Source: Ruegeria sp. YS9
Lineage (GTDB): Bacteria; Pseudomonadota; Alphaproteobacteria; Rhodobacterales; Rhodobacteraceae
Direction of reading: 5' to 3'
Length of the DNA: 64,000 nucleotides
Assembly (NCBI RefSeq): GCF_024628725.1
Contig: NZ_CP102409.1
Location: forward strand, 1,149,001 to 1,213,000
Part shown: in pieces, positions 50,529 through 61,044 of the stretch
How positions within the stretch are numbered: position 1 is the stretch's first letter
How the letters are laid out: every line of letters begins with the position of its first letter
Made by a program: the position numbers and the translations under genes
The notes under the pieces: generated by a model
Databases searched by the model: none
The model's input: only the letters and a program-made list of their open reading frames with translations
Told to the model about the DNA's origin: nothing

Positions 50529-52352
50529 TCAGCCCAGCATTCCCTTGCCGTGGCCAACTGCCGATTGCATCGTTTTTACCACCACGAAAGCATCACGCAG
50601 ATGACTTCGCTCAAAGTCCGACAATTCGGACGGTGGCAGGTAGTTGTCGGGCATCGCTCCGGATTTAACCAGCCGAACCTGATGCTCCAGCCGGGTTTCT
50701 GCGATCAGATCATAGGCATCCAGCAGGTCACGCGCACCAGAGGGGCTGAGCACACCGCTGGACTCGGCTGCTTTCAGGCGGGCGCGGGTGTTGGCCTCGG
50801 TCAGCTCGCCTTGCAGCGCGTAGATGCGCGCCAGATCGACGACGGGCACCACTCCGTTGTGTTTCAGATCCAGCGTGTTGCGATGCTCGCCCGAGCGGAT
50901 CGTCGCGAAACCGCGCAGCAGGCCCAAAGGGGGCGTATGTTTGAGCGAGTTCGAAATCATGTGCGCGACGAAGATCGAGTTTGCCCTGGCCGCTGCCAGA
51001 GTGTCCGCTTGCAGATCGGCAAACAACTCAAACGCGCCGCCGATGGGGCGCAGGTCGAACATGACCGAGGCCAGCATTTGCGCCTCGGGGTTTGGCTTGG
51101 CAATCCAGCCCTTGAAATAGTCGCGCCAGACACGAACCGGCTGACACCAGCGCGGATTTGTCGCCATCATGTCGCCGGGGCAGTAAAAATACCCGCAGAC
51201 GTCCAGCCCGTCAGAGACGAATTTGGCCAGTTTGGTGAAATAGGACATATCGGCGTCGGTGACGCTGTCATCCAGCATCAGGCAATTGTCCTGATCGGAT
51301 ACGCCGGTCTGTTCTTGCCGCCCCTGTGAGCCGCAGGCAAGCCACAGATAGGGTACAGGGGGCGGCCCCAGTTCGGTTTCAGCCAGTTTCAGCAGGCGGC
51401 GGGTAACGGTGTCGGCAATATCGGTGATCAGCCGCGTGACAATCTCATGCCGGTTCCCACCAGCAACCAACTGAACCAGCAACTGCGGAATTTCCGCCGT
51501 CACCCGCGCCATTTCTTCAGCGCTGTCGGCCTTTGCGATCCGACCAACCAGCTCGGCCGAGTTGACGGCCTGATAATGGGTCAGATCGGTCTGTGTCACG
51601 ATCCCGACCAGACGACCGCCTTCGGAAATCGGGATGTGGCCAATGCCGCGCTCCATCATGATGTGAAGAACATCCGAACCGACATCGCTGGGCGACAGGG
51701 TCACGGGGTTTGCGGTCATGATTTCGGAAACCCGTGTGGTTGCGGGCAATCCGTCGGCGACAAATTTGCCCGAAATGTCCCGCAGGGTGGCGATGCCCTG
51801 CAACTTTTCTCCATCGGTCACGCAAAGCGACGAGATATGTTTGTCGCGCATGATTCGTGCCGCTTCCTGAACCGACGTGTCCGCAGGGCAGGTGGCGGGA
51901 TTGCGTGCCATCAGAACGTCAATCGAACTGGTCGCAAGGCTTTGGGGGCCGCTGCGATCACCTCGGGTTCGGTTGAAGAATTTGGCGACGACGTCGTGGT
52001 TGTCGATCAAACTCCGCACCAAATCAGGTGGCAGCACCACCAGGACCGATGGTGTATGCGCGCGGGCTTTGGTGGCGGCCTTGCCGTCTCTCAGCAGGCC
52101 GCGCTCACCAAAGGAATTGCGCAACCCCAGATGAGAAACGACTGCACCGTTCTCGTCGGTGATCTCAACCTGTCCTTCATAGATCACGAACACACCGGGC
52201 AGGGTATGGCCGAGTTCATAGACTGACGCGTTTTCCTCAACCTCCCAGACCTCGATCTGCTTGACGATCTGGTCCAGCGCGTCAGCGGGCAATGCGTCAT
52301 AGGGATGAACGGATTTCAGAAACCGGGCAATTTCATCGTGGGACAGGGGCAT
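50529..52352 (-). CDS. cNMP-binding / CBS / DUF294 nucleotidyltransferase-like protein
   Basis: A 607-residue soluble protein in four parts. A cyclic-nucleotide-binding domain is at about 15-120 (NASVYELGHTLPGVFVIYEGQVEI...LGLRNSFGERGLL). Tandem CBS domains are at about 150-275 (KHISSLCVTDGEKLQGIATLRDI; RGIGHIPISEGGRLVGIVTQTDL). A DUF294 nucleotidyltransferase-like domain with GSQGRQEQTGVSDQDNCLM, keeping the GSxxRxE and DxD-type acidic pair, is at about 345-365, and a DUF294_C helical domain ends the chain. Similar proteins accompany ActP-type symporters and are presumed to sense nucleotides and control uptake. It starts 109 bases after actP, beyond a terminator. Confidence 0.88.
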   Translation of the reverse strand: MPLSHDEIARFLKSVHPYDALPADALDQIVKQIEVWEVEENASVYELGHTLPGVFVIYEGQVEITDENGAVVSHLGLRNSFGERGLLRDGKAATKARAHTPSVLVVLPPDLVRSLIDNHDVVAKFFNRTRGDRSGPQSLATSSIDVLMARNPATCPADTSVQEAARIMRDKHISSLCVTDGEKLQGIATLRDISGKFVADGLPATTRVSEIMTANPVTLSPSDVGSDVLHIMMERGIGHIPISEGGRLVGIVTQTDLTHYQAVNSAELVGRIAKADSAEEMARVTAEIPQLLVQLVAGGNRHEIVTRLITDIADTVTRRLLKLAETELGPPPVPYLWLACGSQGRQEQTGVSDQDNCLMLDDSVTDADMSYFTKLAKFVSDGLDVCGYFYCPGDMMATNPRWCQPVRVWRDYFKGWIAKPNPEAQMLASVMFDLRPIGGAFELFADLQADTLAAARANSIFVAHMISNSLKHTPPLGLLRGFATIRSGEHRNTLDLKHNGVVPVVDLARIYALQGELTEANTRARLKAAESSGVLSPSGARDLLDAYDLIAETRLEHQVRLVKSGAMPDNYLPPSELSDFERSHLRDAFVVVKTMQSAVGHGKGMLG

Positions 52353-52374
52353 CTGATGTCTCCGGTGTTCTGGT

Positions 52375-52408
52375 TAAAAAATCCCGCCCGGTGGTATGCC
52401 GGGCGGGA
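52375..52408 (-). terminator. strong rho-independent terminator after actP
   Basis: On the leftward strand TCCCGCCCGG pairs with CCGGGCGGGA (10 bp, 52382-52391 and 52399-52408) around a seven-base loop and is followed by TTTTTT. It lies 53 bases past the actP stop and just before the DUF294 gene start, so the downstream genes need read-through or their own promoter. Confidence 0.88.
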
Positions 52409-52460
52409 ACAGTGGATCGAAAGACGCGGTCGAAGGCAAGTGCCGACAACCGCATCATAC

Positions 52461-54245
52461 TCAGTGATCCTGAGCTGCGCCCGCACCACGGGGAATGCGT
52501 ACGCTTTCGACCAGATCCTTGATCTCCTGCGGAGTTTCCTTGGTCATGCCTGCAACGATGTAGGCCGTCGCAAAGTTGACCATGGCACCAATCGCGCCGA
52601 ACGAGGTCGACTTGATCGGACCCAGCAGGGGGTCTGCATCGGTGAACGAGTTGGTGCCCGGAATGAACAGCCAGCCCTTGTGCAGGAAGATGTAGACCAG
52701 GGTGACGGTCAGACCAGCCAGCATGCCTGCGACCGCGCCGGTGTTGTTGATGCGGGTCGAGAAGATCCCCATCATCAGCGCCGGGAAGATCGAAGCCGCC
52801 GCCAGACCGAAGGCCAGCGCCACTGTCTGCGCCGCAAAGCCCGGTGGGTTCAGACCCAGATAGGTTGCGACAACGATGGCAACAGCCATTGCGATCCGCG
52901 CCGACAGAAGCTCGCCTTTTTCCGAGATCTGCGGGTTGATCGCACCTTTGATCAGGTCATGCGACACGGCCGACGAGATTGCCAGCAGCAGACCCGCAGC
53001 GGTGGACAGGGCAGCCGCAAGACCACCAGCCGCGACCAGACCGATCACCCAACCCGGCAGGTTGGCAATCTCGGGGTTGGCCAGAACCAGGATGTCGCGG
53101 TTGAACTTGGTCAGCTCGTTACCGACCCAGCCTTTTTCTTCGGCAAGTGCCTGCATGTCGGCATTCTTGTCGTTGTAGTACTGGATCTTGCCGTCGCCGT
53201 TCTTGTCTTCCCAATCCAGCAGACCGGTTTTCTGCCACGTGGCCATCCAGTCATAGCGGGCGTCATTGTCGATTTGTTCAACAGACACAGCTCCGCCTTC
53301 GATGCCGCCATTGGGCCACATCATGTCACTGATGTTCAGACGCGCCATGGCACCAACCGCGGGGGCGGTCAGATACAGCAGAGCGATGAAGACCAGCGCC
53401 CAGCCAGCAGACCAACGTGCGTCAGCCACTTTGGGAACGGTGAAGAAGCGCATGATGACGTGCGGCAGACCCGCCGTACCGATCATCAGCGACAAGGTGA
53501 ACAGCACCATGTTCAGTGTGTTCGAGTGGTGGGCCGTGTATTCATTGAAGCCCAGCTCGGTCACGATGGCGTCCAGCTTGGTCAGCAGGGGTTCACCGCT
53601 GGCGGTGTCACCAAACAGACCCAGCGCCGGAACCGGCGTGCCGGTCAGCTGCAACGAGATGAAGATCGCCGGAATGGTGTAGGCGGTGATCAGCACGCAG
53701 TACTGAGCAACCTGGGTGTAGGTCACGCCTTTCATTCCGCCAAACACCGCGTAGGCAAACACAACCGCTGCACCGATCAACAGGCCCGAGGTGTTTGACA
53801 CTTCGAGGAAGCGGCCAAAGGCCACGCCGACGCCGGTCATCTGACCGATCACGTATGTCACCGAGGCAACGATCAAACAGATCACCGCAACGATACGCGC
53901 GGTCTGGCTGTAGAAGCGGTCGCCGATGAACTCGGACACGGTGTACTTGCCGAATTTGCGCAGATAGGGCGCAAGCAGCAGAGCCAGCAGCACGTAACCA
54001 CCGGTCCAGCCCATCAGGAACGAGCTGTTGTCGTAGCCGGTGAAGGCAATCAGACCCGCCATCGAGATGAACGAAGCCGCAGACATCCAGTCTGCCGCCG
54101 TTGCCATACCGTTGGTGACAGGATGGATGCCGCGACCCGCAGCGTAAAATTCAGATGTGGACCCCGCCCGGGCCCAGATCGCGATGCCGATGTACAGCGC
54201 GAAGGATGCGCCGACAAACAGCAGGTTGATGGTAAACTGATCCAT
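52461..54245 (-). CDS. actP: cation/acetate symporter ActP (VC_2705-type sodium:solute symporter)
   Basis: A 594-residue sodium:solute symporter with about 13 membrane helices. Family segments include YIGIAIWARAGSTSEFYAAGRGI, ATAADWMSAASFISMAGLI, FYSQTARIVAVICLI and AAGLLLAISSAVSHDL. A long hydrophilic insert (about 325-380, KNGDGKIQYYNDKNADM) with calcium-site-like DxxGDG spacing is typical of the VC_2705 subfamily and absent from E. coli ActP. It begins five bases after the DUF4212 gene, its usual partner. Acetate or another small carboxylate is the expected substrate, supported by acs upstream. Confidence 0.9.
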   Translation of the reverse strand: MDQFTINLLFVGASFALYIGIAIWARAGSTSEFYAAGRGIHPVTNGMATAADWMSAASFISMAGLIAFTGYDNSSFLMGWTGGYVLLALLLAPYLRKFGKYTVSEFIGDRFYSQTARIVAVICLIVASVTYVIGQMTGVGVAFGRFLEVSNTSGLLIGAAVVFAYAVFGGMKGVTYTQVAQYCVLITAYTIPAIFISLQLTGTPVPALGLFGDTASGEPLLTKLDAIVTELGFNEYTAHHSNTLNMVLFTLSLMIGTAGLPHVIMRFFTVPKVADARWSAGWALVFIALLYLTAPAVGAMARLNISDMMWPNGGIEGGAVSVEQIDNDARYDWMATWQKTGLLDWEDKNGDGKIQYYNDKNADMQALAEEKGWVGNELTKFNRDILVLANPEIANLPGWVIGLVAAGGLAAALSTAAGLLLAISSAVSHDLIKGAINPQISEKGELLSARIAMAVAIVVATYLGLNPPGFAAQTVALAFGLAAASIFPALMMGIFSTRINNTGAVAGMLAGLTVTLVYIFLHKGWLFIPGTNSFTDADPLLGPIKSTSFGAIGAMVNFATAYIVAGMTKETPQEIKDLVESVRIPRGAGAAQDH

Positions 54246-54250
54246 GGGGT

Positions 54251-54532
54251 TTACTCCTCAACACCGTATTCGGCGTCTAGCTTGTTCATGCGCCAGGCGT
54301 AGTTGAAGATCAGCACCAGAAAGACCAAAATCGATCCCTGTTGTGCGAACCAAAAGCCCAGATCGGTTCCGCCGACGGCGATCCCCGACAGCATCGGACG
54401 CAGCAGAATGCCGAATCCAAACGACACCAGCGCCCAAATCGCGAGGCTGATGTAGATGAGGCGCAGGTTGGCCTGCCAATAGCCCTTGTCGGACTCGGCA
54501 GTCTGCGCGGAGTTTGTTGAATGATCCGCCAT
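54251..54532 (-). CDS. DUF4212 small subunit of the acetate symporter
   Basis: A 93-residue protein with two membrane helices (IYISLAIWALVSFGFGILL and WFAQQGSILVFLVLIFNYAWRM), the DUF4212 pattern found upstream of VC_2705-type symporters. The cytoplasmic N-terminus is polar (about 25 residues) with YWQANLRL before helix 1. A GGAGGA site is directly upstream of the ATG at 54532, which is preferred to an earlier in-frame ATG at 54622. It is probably a small accessory subunit stabilising or gating ActP; function is not established. Confidence 0.9.
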   Translation of the reverse strand: MADHSTNSAQTAESDKGYWQANLRLIYISLAIWALVSFGFGILLRPMLSGIAVGGTDLGFWFAQQGSILVFLVLIFNYAWRMNKLDAEYGVEE

Positions 54533-54712
54533 CGCGGGTTCCTCCTTCGCTTCCTCGTTGGACGGCCCGATGCCTACATCCTCCAGTGCGTCGGGCCGCT
54601 TCTCACTTGCGCCAGACGCCACGTGACGTCAGGCAAAACTCCACCAGTCCGCCAAGGCGGTCTTTTGAAGTATTCTGTTTGGGATCAGAGCCTTGCGGCT
54701 CTTATCCACCCC

Positions 54713-55396
54713 CTAATTCATTGCTTCGCCAACGATCCCTTCAAGTTCATTGGCAATGTCTTCGATCCTGCCCATGGCGTTTGCACGCTTCAGCACGCCC
54801 TGACCGTCATAGTAGGCGATCAGTGGTGCTGTCTGCGCGTGGTACGCTGCAAGGCGCGAGGCCACCGTTTCGGCATTGTCATCCGCGCGGCGCTTGAATT
54901 CGGTATGACCGCATTTGTCGCATTTGCCTTCTTCGGCAGGCTTCTTGAACTGGTCGTGGTACCCTTCGCCACAGCCGGCGCAGGTGTAGCGGCCCGAAAT
55001 ACGGGTCACCATTTCTGCGTCTTCCACCTCGAGGCTGATCGCGGCGTTGATCTTCTGGCCGTTGGAGGCCAGCAGGCTGTCCAGCGCTTCGGCCTGAACC
55101 GTCGTGCGCGGGAAACCGTCCAGAATGACGCCCTTGGCGCAATCCGGCTGTGCCATGCGGTCGCGCAGGATGGCGATGACGATCTCGTCGCTGACCAGAT
55201 CGCCGGCTTCCATTACGGCCTTTGCCGCTTTGCCGGCTTCGGTTCCGGCCGCGACGGCTTCGCGCAGCAGGTCACCGGTGCTGAGTTGAACAAGTCCGAA
55301 TTTCTCTTCCAGCATCCGGGCCTGTGTACCTTTCCCGGCACCCGGAGGGCCGAGAAGGATGACAACGGCGGGCGTGGTGATCGTGGCAGCGTCCAT
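54713..55396 (-). CDS. adk: adenylate kinase
   Basis: A 227-residue kinase that turns ATP and AMP into two ADP. The P-loop is LLGPPGAGKGTQARML (about 15-30), the AMP site contains LSTGDLLREAV and LDGFPRTTVQAE, and the LID has four cysteines (CAGCG and CDKCG) for a structural zinc, a feature of Gram-positive-type and some proteobacterial enzymes. It lies 8 bases after acs on the same strand. Acs produces AMP, so this kinase recycles it. Many genomes also have adk in a ribosomal operon, so this may be a second copy. Confidence 0.93.
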   Translation of the reverse strand: MDAATITTPAVVILLGPPGAGKGTQARMLEEKFGLVQLSTGDLLREAVAAGTEAGKAAKAVMEAGDLVSDEIVIAILRDRMAQPDCAKGVILDGFPRTTVQAEALDSLLASNGQKINAAISLEVEDAEMVTRISGRYTCAGCGEGYHDQFKKPAEEGKCDKCGHTEFKRRADDNAETVASRLAAYHAQTAPLIAYYDGQGVLKRANAMGRIEDIANELEGIVGEAMN

Positions 55397-55403
55397 CACA
55401 TCC

Positions 55404-57368
<1,965 letters not shown>

Positions 57369-57796
57369 CTTTGAGGCTCCTCCCTCTGGACTGGATTGCA
57401 TGTGGATTTTTTGCCTGTCATTCAGGCAATGTCGATCCTGTTCCTCCCCAAGTTTGAATATTACCGCGTTCTGAAAATAAATAAATAAATTGGTGTAATC
57501 CTTGGATTTCTTTGTAAAGAAATTTTTGCAATTTGGATTAATTTGTAAAAAAGCTGGAAAGAAGATCGTCAAAATATAGCGAAAACAGAAACTTGAATGT
57601 AATGAGTATTGTGGGTGCTGCCTGTCAATTGTGTTTGCAAGGACGGCTGAGCTCAGCGCTTCTGTCGTTTTAGGTCATTTTGGGTCTACTTCCCAAAAAT
57701 TACGCAAATCCCGGACAGGGTTGGCACGATCGAATGTTGGCGCTAGCTTGATCGACAAGCGCCTCGGTAGGGGGCGCACCTATGGGAGACGAAACT
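57369..57796. other. 428-base AT-rich divergent region between acs and dctP
   Basis: No gene is seen. The left half is strongly AT-rich, with a run of AAATAAATAAATAA and a near-perfect palindrome ATTTCTTTGTAAAGAAAT at 57506-57523, a candidate operator for acs. The TTTGCAATTTGG segment nearby resembles half-sites used by short-chain-acyl-CoA regulators, but only in part. The right half rises in GC toward dctP. The dctP binding site GGGAG lies at 57784-57788. Confidence 0.5.
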
Positions 57797-58813
57797 ATGA
57801 AAAAGATGTTGAGCGGTGCCGCAATCGCCGCCCTTGGCGTTGCTTTTGTGACCGAAGCCGCCGCAACGGAATGGAACGCATCCGTCTGGGGCAAGCGCCG
57901 CGCCTTTACGGAACATGTAGAAAAACTGGCCGAACTGGTCAGCGAGAAAACCGGTGGCGAATTCACCATCAATGTCAGCTATGGCGGGTTGTCCAAACCC
58001 AAGGAAAACCTGGACGGGATCGAAATCGGCGCCTTCGAGATGGCTCAGTTCTGTGCTGGCTACCACCGCGACAAGAACCGGGCGATCACCGTATTGGAAT
58101 TGCCGTTTCTGGGTGTGAACAACTTGCAGGAAGAAGTAGCGGTCAGCCATGCGGTATACGACCATCCGGCAGTCAAGGAAGAGATGGCACAATGGAATGC
58201 CCGCATCATCATGACCTCGCCAATGCCGCAGTATAACCTTGTCGGCACCGGCGAGCCGCGGGATGAACTTGCTGAATTTGACGGAATGCGGGTCCGGGCG
58301 ACCGGTGGCCTTGGTCAGGCCTTCGAGGCGGTCGGAGGAGTGCCCACATCGGTTCCGGCGACAGAAGCCTTCAATGCGATGGAATCGGGCGTCGTCGACA
58401 CCGTGGCCTTTGCCCAGCATGCGCACCTTTCGTTCGGAACGATCAACGAAGCGGACTGGTGGACCGCGAACCTGAATCCGGGAACGGTGAACTGCCCGGT
58501 TGTGGTCAACATCGATGCCTACGAGGCGCTGCCAGCCGAACATCGTGAAGCTCTGGACAGTTCGATCGATGAAGCGATCGACCATTACCTGGCGAATTAC
58601 GGCGGCCTGCTCGAACAATGGGACAGCGTCCTGGAAGAAAAGGGTGTCCAGAAGGTCATGATCGACGACGCGGTAATTGAAGAGTTCCGCACGAAGGCCG
58701 CTGATCCGATCCGTGAAAAATGGATTGCGGACATGACCGCACAGGGTCTGCCGGCGCAGGACCTTTACGATCTTGTCCAGACGACGCTGAAGCAACAGCG
58801 CGGCGGCAACTGA
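57797..58813 (+). CDS. dctP: TRAP transporter solute-binding protein DctP
   Basis: A 338-residue periplasmic protein with a signal peptide (KKMLSGAAIAALGVAFVTEAAA, cut before TEWNAS). Its mature part has WGKRRAFTEHVEKLAELVSEKTGGEF and the later block MRVRATGGLGQAFEAVGGVPTSV with the conserved carboxylate-binding arginine near residue 160. Such proteins bind small organic acids and deliver them to DctQM. The ATG at 57797, 8 bases after GGGAG, is preferred to one at 57782. The ligand is unknown. Divergence from acs makes a short-chain acid possible. Confidence 0.9.
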   Translation: MKKMLSGAAIAALGVAFVTEAAATEWNASVWGKRRAFTEHVEKLAELVSEKTGGEFTINVSYGGLSKPKENLDGIEIGAFEMAQFCAGYHRDKNRAITVLELPFLGVNNLQEEVAVSHAVYDHPAVKEEMAQWNARIIMTSPMPQYNLVGTGEPRDELAEFDGMRVRATGGLGQAFEAVGGVPTSVPATEAFNAMESGVVDTVAFAQHAHLSFGTINEADWWTANLNPGTVNCPVVVNIDAYEALPAEHREALDSSIDEAIDHYLANYGGLLEQWDSVLEEKGVQKVMIDDAVIEEFRTKAADPIREKWIADMTAQGLPAQDLYDLVQTTLKQQRGGN

Positions 58814-58870
58814 TCCACAAGGCCGGGTGCTTTCACGGCGCCCGGCAACAAACAACAAGGAATCACCGGA

Positions 58871-59500
58871 ATGGCAGGACAAGCCACGGTTCTGGTAGAC
58901 GGCAGCCGTCTGAGCCAGCTGGATCAGCGTTTGCTCGTGCTCGAACGGTTTCTGGCACTGATCAGCGGATTGGCGGTTTTTTCACTGATGGTGTTGGCCG
59001 TCGTGTCCGTCAGTGGTCGGAATGCACTGAATGCTCCTTTGCCGGGCTATGTTGACTGGATAGAACAGGCGATGCCTCTCATCGCTTTTCTGGGCATTTC
59101 ATATGTTCAGCGCGATGGGGGGCATATCCGTATGGATATCGTCATTTCCCGCTTGCACGGACGAGCGTTGTGGCTGTTTGAACTGCTCTCGGTGGTTCTG
59201 ATCCTGATCCTGATGCTGGCTCTGGTTTGGGGCAGCTGGTCTCATTTCGACCGGTCGTTTGATTTCGGCGCCCCAATGTGGAGCCGGGACAGTTCGATCG
59301 ATATCGGCATTCCCTTGTGGCCGGCCAAGCTTCTGGCACCCGTTGCATTTTCCGTTCTCTGCCTGCGCCTTGCGCTGCAAGTCTGGGGGTATGGCCGGGC
59401 GTTCTGGCTGGGGCTGGACGCTCCGGCGGCCGTTCCGTTGATACAGGATGCAGCGGCGCTGGCAGCGGCCGAGGCCGAACAGTTCGAAGGGCAGGACTGA
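58871..59500 (+). CDS. dctQ: TRAP transporter small permease DctQ
   Basis: A 209-residue membrane protein with four helices, the DctQ layout: FLALISGLAVFSLMVLAVVSVSGRN, LPGYVDWIEQAMPLIAFLGISYVQRDGGHIRMD (the conserved IRMD), FELLSVVLILILMLALVWGSW and LAPVAFSVLCLRLALQVWG. It lies between dctP and dctM, three bases before the latter. The C-terminal ~30 residues are an Ala/Glu-rich cytoplasmic tail. It bridges the binding protein and the large DctM channel subunit. Confidence 0.9.
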   Translation: MAGQATVLVDGSRLSQLDQRLLVLERFLALISGLAVFSLMVLAVVSVSGRNALNAPLPGYVDWIEQAMPLIAFLGISYVQRDGGHIRMDIVISRLHGRALWLFELLSVVLILILMLALVWGSWSHFDRSFDFGAPMWSRDSSIDIGIPLWPAKLLAPVAFSVLCLRLALQVWGYGRAFWLGLDAPAAVPLIQDAAALAAAEAEQFEGQD

Positions 59501-59503
59501 TAC

Positions 59504-60907
59504 ATGGACACGATTGAGATTGGCCTCTGGGTCACAGGCGGCCTTCTGGTTCTTGTCGTGGCGGGCATGCGGGTTGCCTTCGCAGCCGGTTTGGCGGGAC
59601 TTGTCGGACTGTTTTGGATTTTCTGGGCCAAGTTCGGTTACGATCCGGAACGGTTTGGCAAGGCGCTGACAGTGGCGGTCAAGACCGCGGGGCAGGTGCC
59701 ACATTCCAAGGTCGCGTCCCACACTCTCAGCCTGATTCCGACCTTCATCCTGATCGGGTACCTGGCATATTACGCGGGGCTTACCCGCGCTTTGTTCGAG
59801 GCCGCAAAACGCTGGGTCGCATGGGTGCCCGGAGGGTTGGCGGTGTCGACCGTTTTCGCCACGGCCGGCTTCGCTGCGGTGTCCGGTGCTTCGGTCGCGA
59901 CGTCCGCCGTCTTTGCCCGTATCGCGATTCCCGAAATGCTGAAGGTGGGCTACAACAAACGCTTCGCAGCCGGTGTGGTTGCCGCAGGCGGGACGCTGGC
60001 ATCCCTGATCCCGCCTTCGGCCATTCTGGTGATCTACGCGATCATCGTCGAGCAGGATGTCGGGAAGCTGCTGTTGGCGGGTTTTATTCCGGGCGCGTTT
60101 TCCGCAATCGTATACGGCCTTCTGATCGTCGGGATCGCCGTGATCTTCAAATCCGTTGGCCCGCCGGTCACGGGGTTTACCTGGAAACAGCGCTTTGCGG
60201 CACTTCCCGGTGCCTTCCCGATTGTCGCCGTCATCCTGATCATCATCTGCTTTGTCTACAATCCGTTTGGTGAAAAGGCGTGGGGCACTCCGACGGAAGG
60301 CGGTGCCATTGGTGCCTTCATCGTGTTCTGTTTTGCCTTGTTCCACGGAATGCGCTGGGCCGAGCTCAAATCCGCGCTGTTGGAAACCGCCAAACTGACG
60401 GCGATGATCTTTTCGATCATCTGGGGCGTTCTGATCTATGTGCGCTTTCTTGGTTTTGCAGACCTGCCGGGTGCTTTCTCGGATTGGATCACGGGGCTCG
60501 AGATGTCGCCGATGATGATCCTGATCTGCATTCTGCTGGCATACGCGGTGTTGGGCATGTTCATGGATGCAATTGGAATGCTGCTTTTGACCTTGCCCGT
60601 GGTCTATCCGGCGGTGATGGCCTTGAATGGTGGTGAAACCGTCAGTGCCGCCGACAGCGCGTTTGGAATGTCCGGTCCGATGTGTGCGATTTGGTTTGGT
60701 ATTCTGGTTGTCAAAATGGCCGAGTTTTGCCTGATTACACCACCTATCGGGCTGAATTGCTTTGTCGTTGCCGGTGTACGCCCGGACCTGAGTGTTCAAG
60801 ATGTGTTCAAAGGCGTCACGCCCTTTTTCATCGCTGACGCCCTGACCATCGCGGCGCTCGTTGCTTTCCCGGGTATTGTCCTCTACCTGCCATCGCTTGC
60901 GGGATAG
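59504..60907 (+). CDS. dctM: TRAP transporter large permease DctM
   Basis: A 467-residue transporter with about 12-13 membrane helices. Diagnostic stretches are SLIPTFILIGYLAYYAGLTRALFEAAKRWVAW, FAAVSGASVATSAVFARIAIPEM and AAGGTLASLIPPSAILVIYAIIVEQ, plus the C-terminal repeat with LLTLPVVYPAV and CLITPPIGLNCFVVAG. Sodium-coupled uptake is expected. It is 35-40 residues longer than many DctM proteins because of its N-terminus and middle loop. Directly after its stop comes a hairpin plus a short relative of the intergenic repeat. Confidence 0.92.
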   Translation: MDTIEIGLWVTGGLLVLVVAGMRVAFAAGLAGLVGLFWIFWAKFGYDPERFGKALTVAVKTAGQVPHSKVASHTLSLIPTFILIGYLAYYAGLTRALFEAAKRWVAWVPGGLAVSTVFATAGFAAVSGASVATSAVFARIAIPEMLKVGYNKRFAAGVVAAGGTLASLIPPSAILVIYAIIVEQDVGKLLLAGFIPGAFSAIVYGLLIVGIAVIFKSVGPPVTGFTWKQRFAALPGAFPIVAVILIIICFVYNPFGEKAWGTPTEGGAIGAFIVFCFALFHGMRWAELKSALLETAKLTAMIFSIIWGVLIYVRFLGFADLPGAFSDWITGLEMSPMMILICILLAYAVLGMFMDAIGMLLLTLPVVYPAVMALNGGETVSAADSAFGMSGPMCAIWFGILVVKMAEFCLITPPIGLNCFVVAGVRPDLSVQDVFKGVTPFFIADALTIAALVAFPGIVLYLPSLAG

Positions 60908-60914
60908 CTCGGAA

Positions 60915-60958
60915 GCGAGGCTCTGCCTCGCGCTCCGGGATATTTGTGGCCAGATGAA
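60915..60958 (+). repeat. short relative of the structured intergenic repeat, after dctM
   Basis: A GCGAGGC-TCT-GCCTCGC hairpin (60915-60931) is followed by CTCCGGGATATTTGTGGCCA and GATGAA, the same conserved tail as the 65-nt element but with one stem-loop missing. It begins 8 bases after the dctM stop and faces the inverted copy at 60969-61033, so together they can form a larger fold-back structure and act as a bidirectional terminator. Confidence 0.75.
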
Positions 60959-60968
60959 ATTCGGACCC

Positions 60969-61033
60969 CTTGCTTCATCTGGCTGAAAATATCCCGGGGG
61001 AGGCGCGCGCAGCGCGGCGGGGGCAGCGCCCCC
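60969..61033 (-). repeat. 65-nt structured intergenic repeat, copy 2
   Basis: On the leftward strand this reads a GGGGGCGCTGCCCCC hairpin (61019-61033), a GC-rich hairpin, then CTCCCCCGGGATATTTTCAG and CCAGATGAAGCAAG. It equals the element at 25004-25068 in length and ends. The middle stem has changed bases while still able to pair. It begins 12 bases after the ornithine cyclodeaminase stop. Confidence 0.85.
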
Positions 61034-61044
61034 AAGATTGCGTG

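Noticed and set aside
57719-57745. Possible sigma-54 promoter (TTGGCACG) upstream of dctP
   Set aside because: The -12 element TTGC is absent at the required spacing.
59099-60799. A 566-codon leftward frame opposite dctM/dctQ
   Set aside because: Gln/Arg/Asn-rich antisense translation of a membrane protein gene; no domains.
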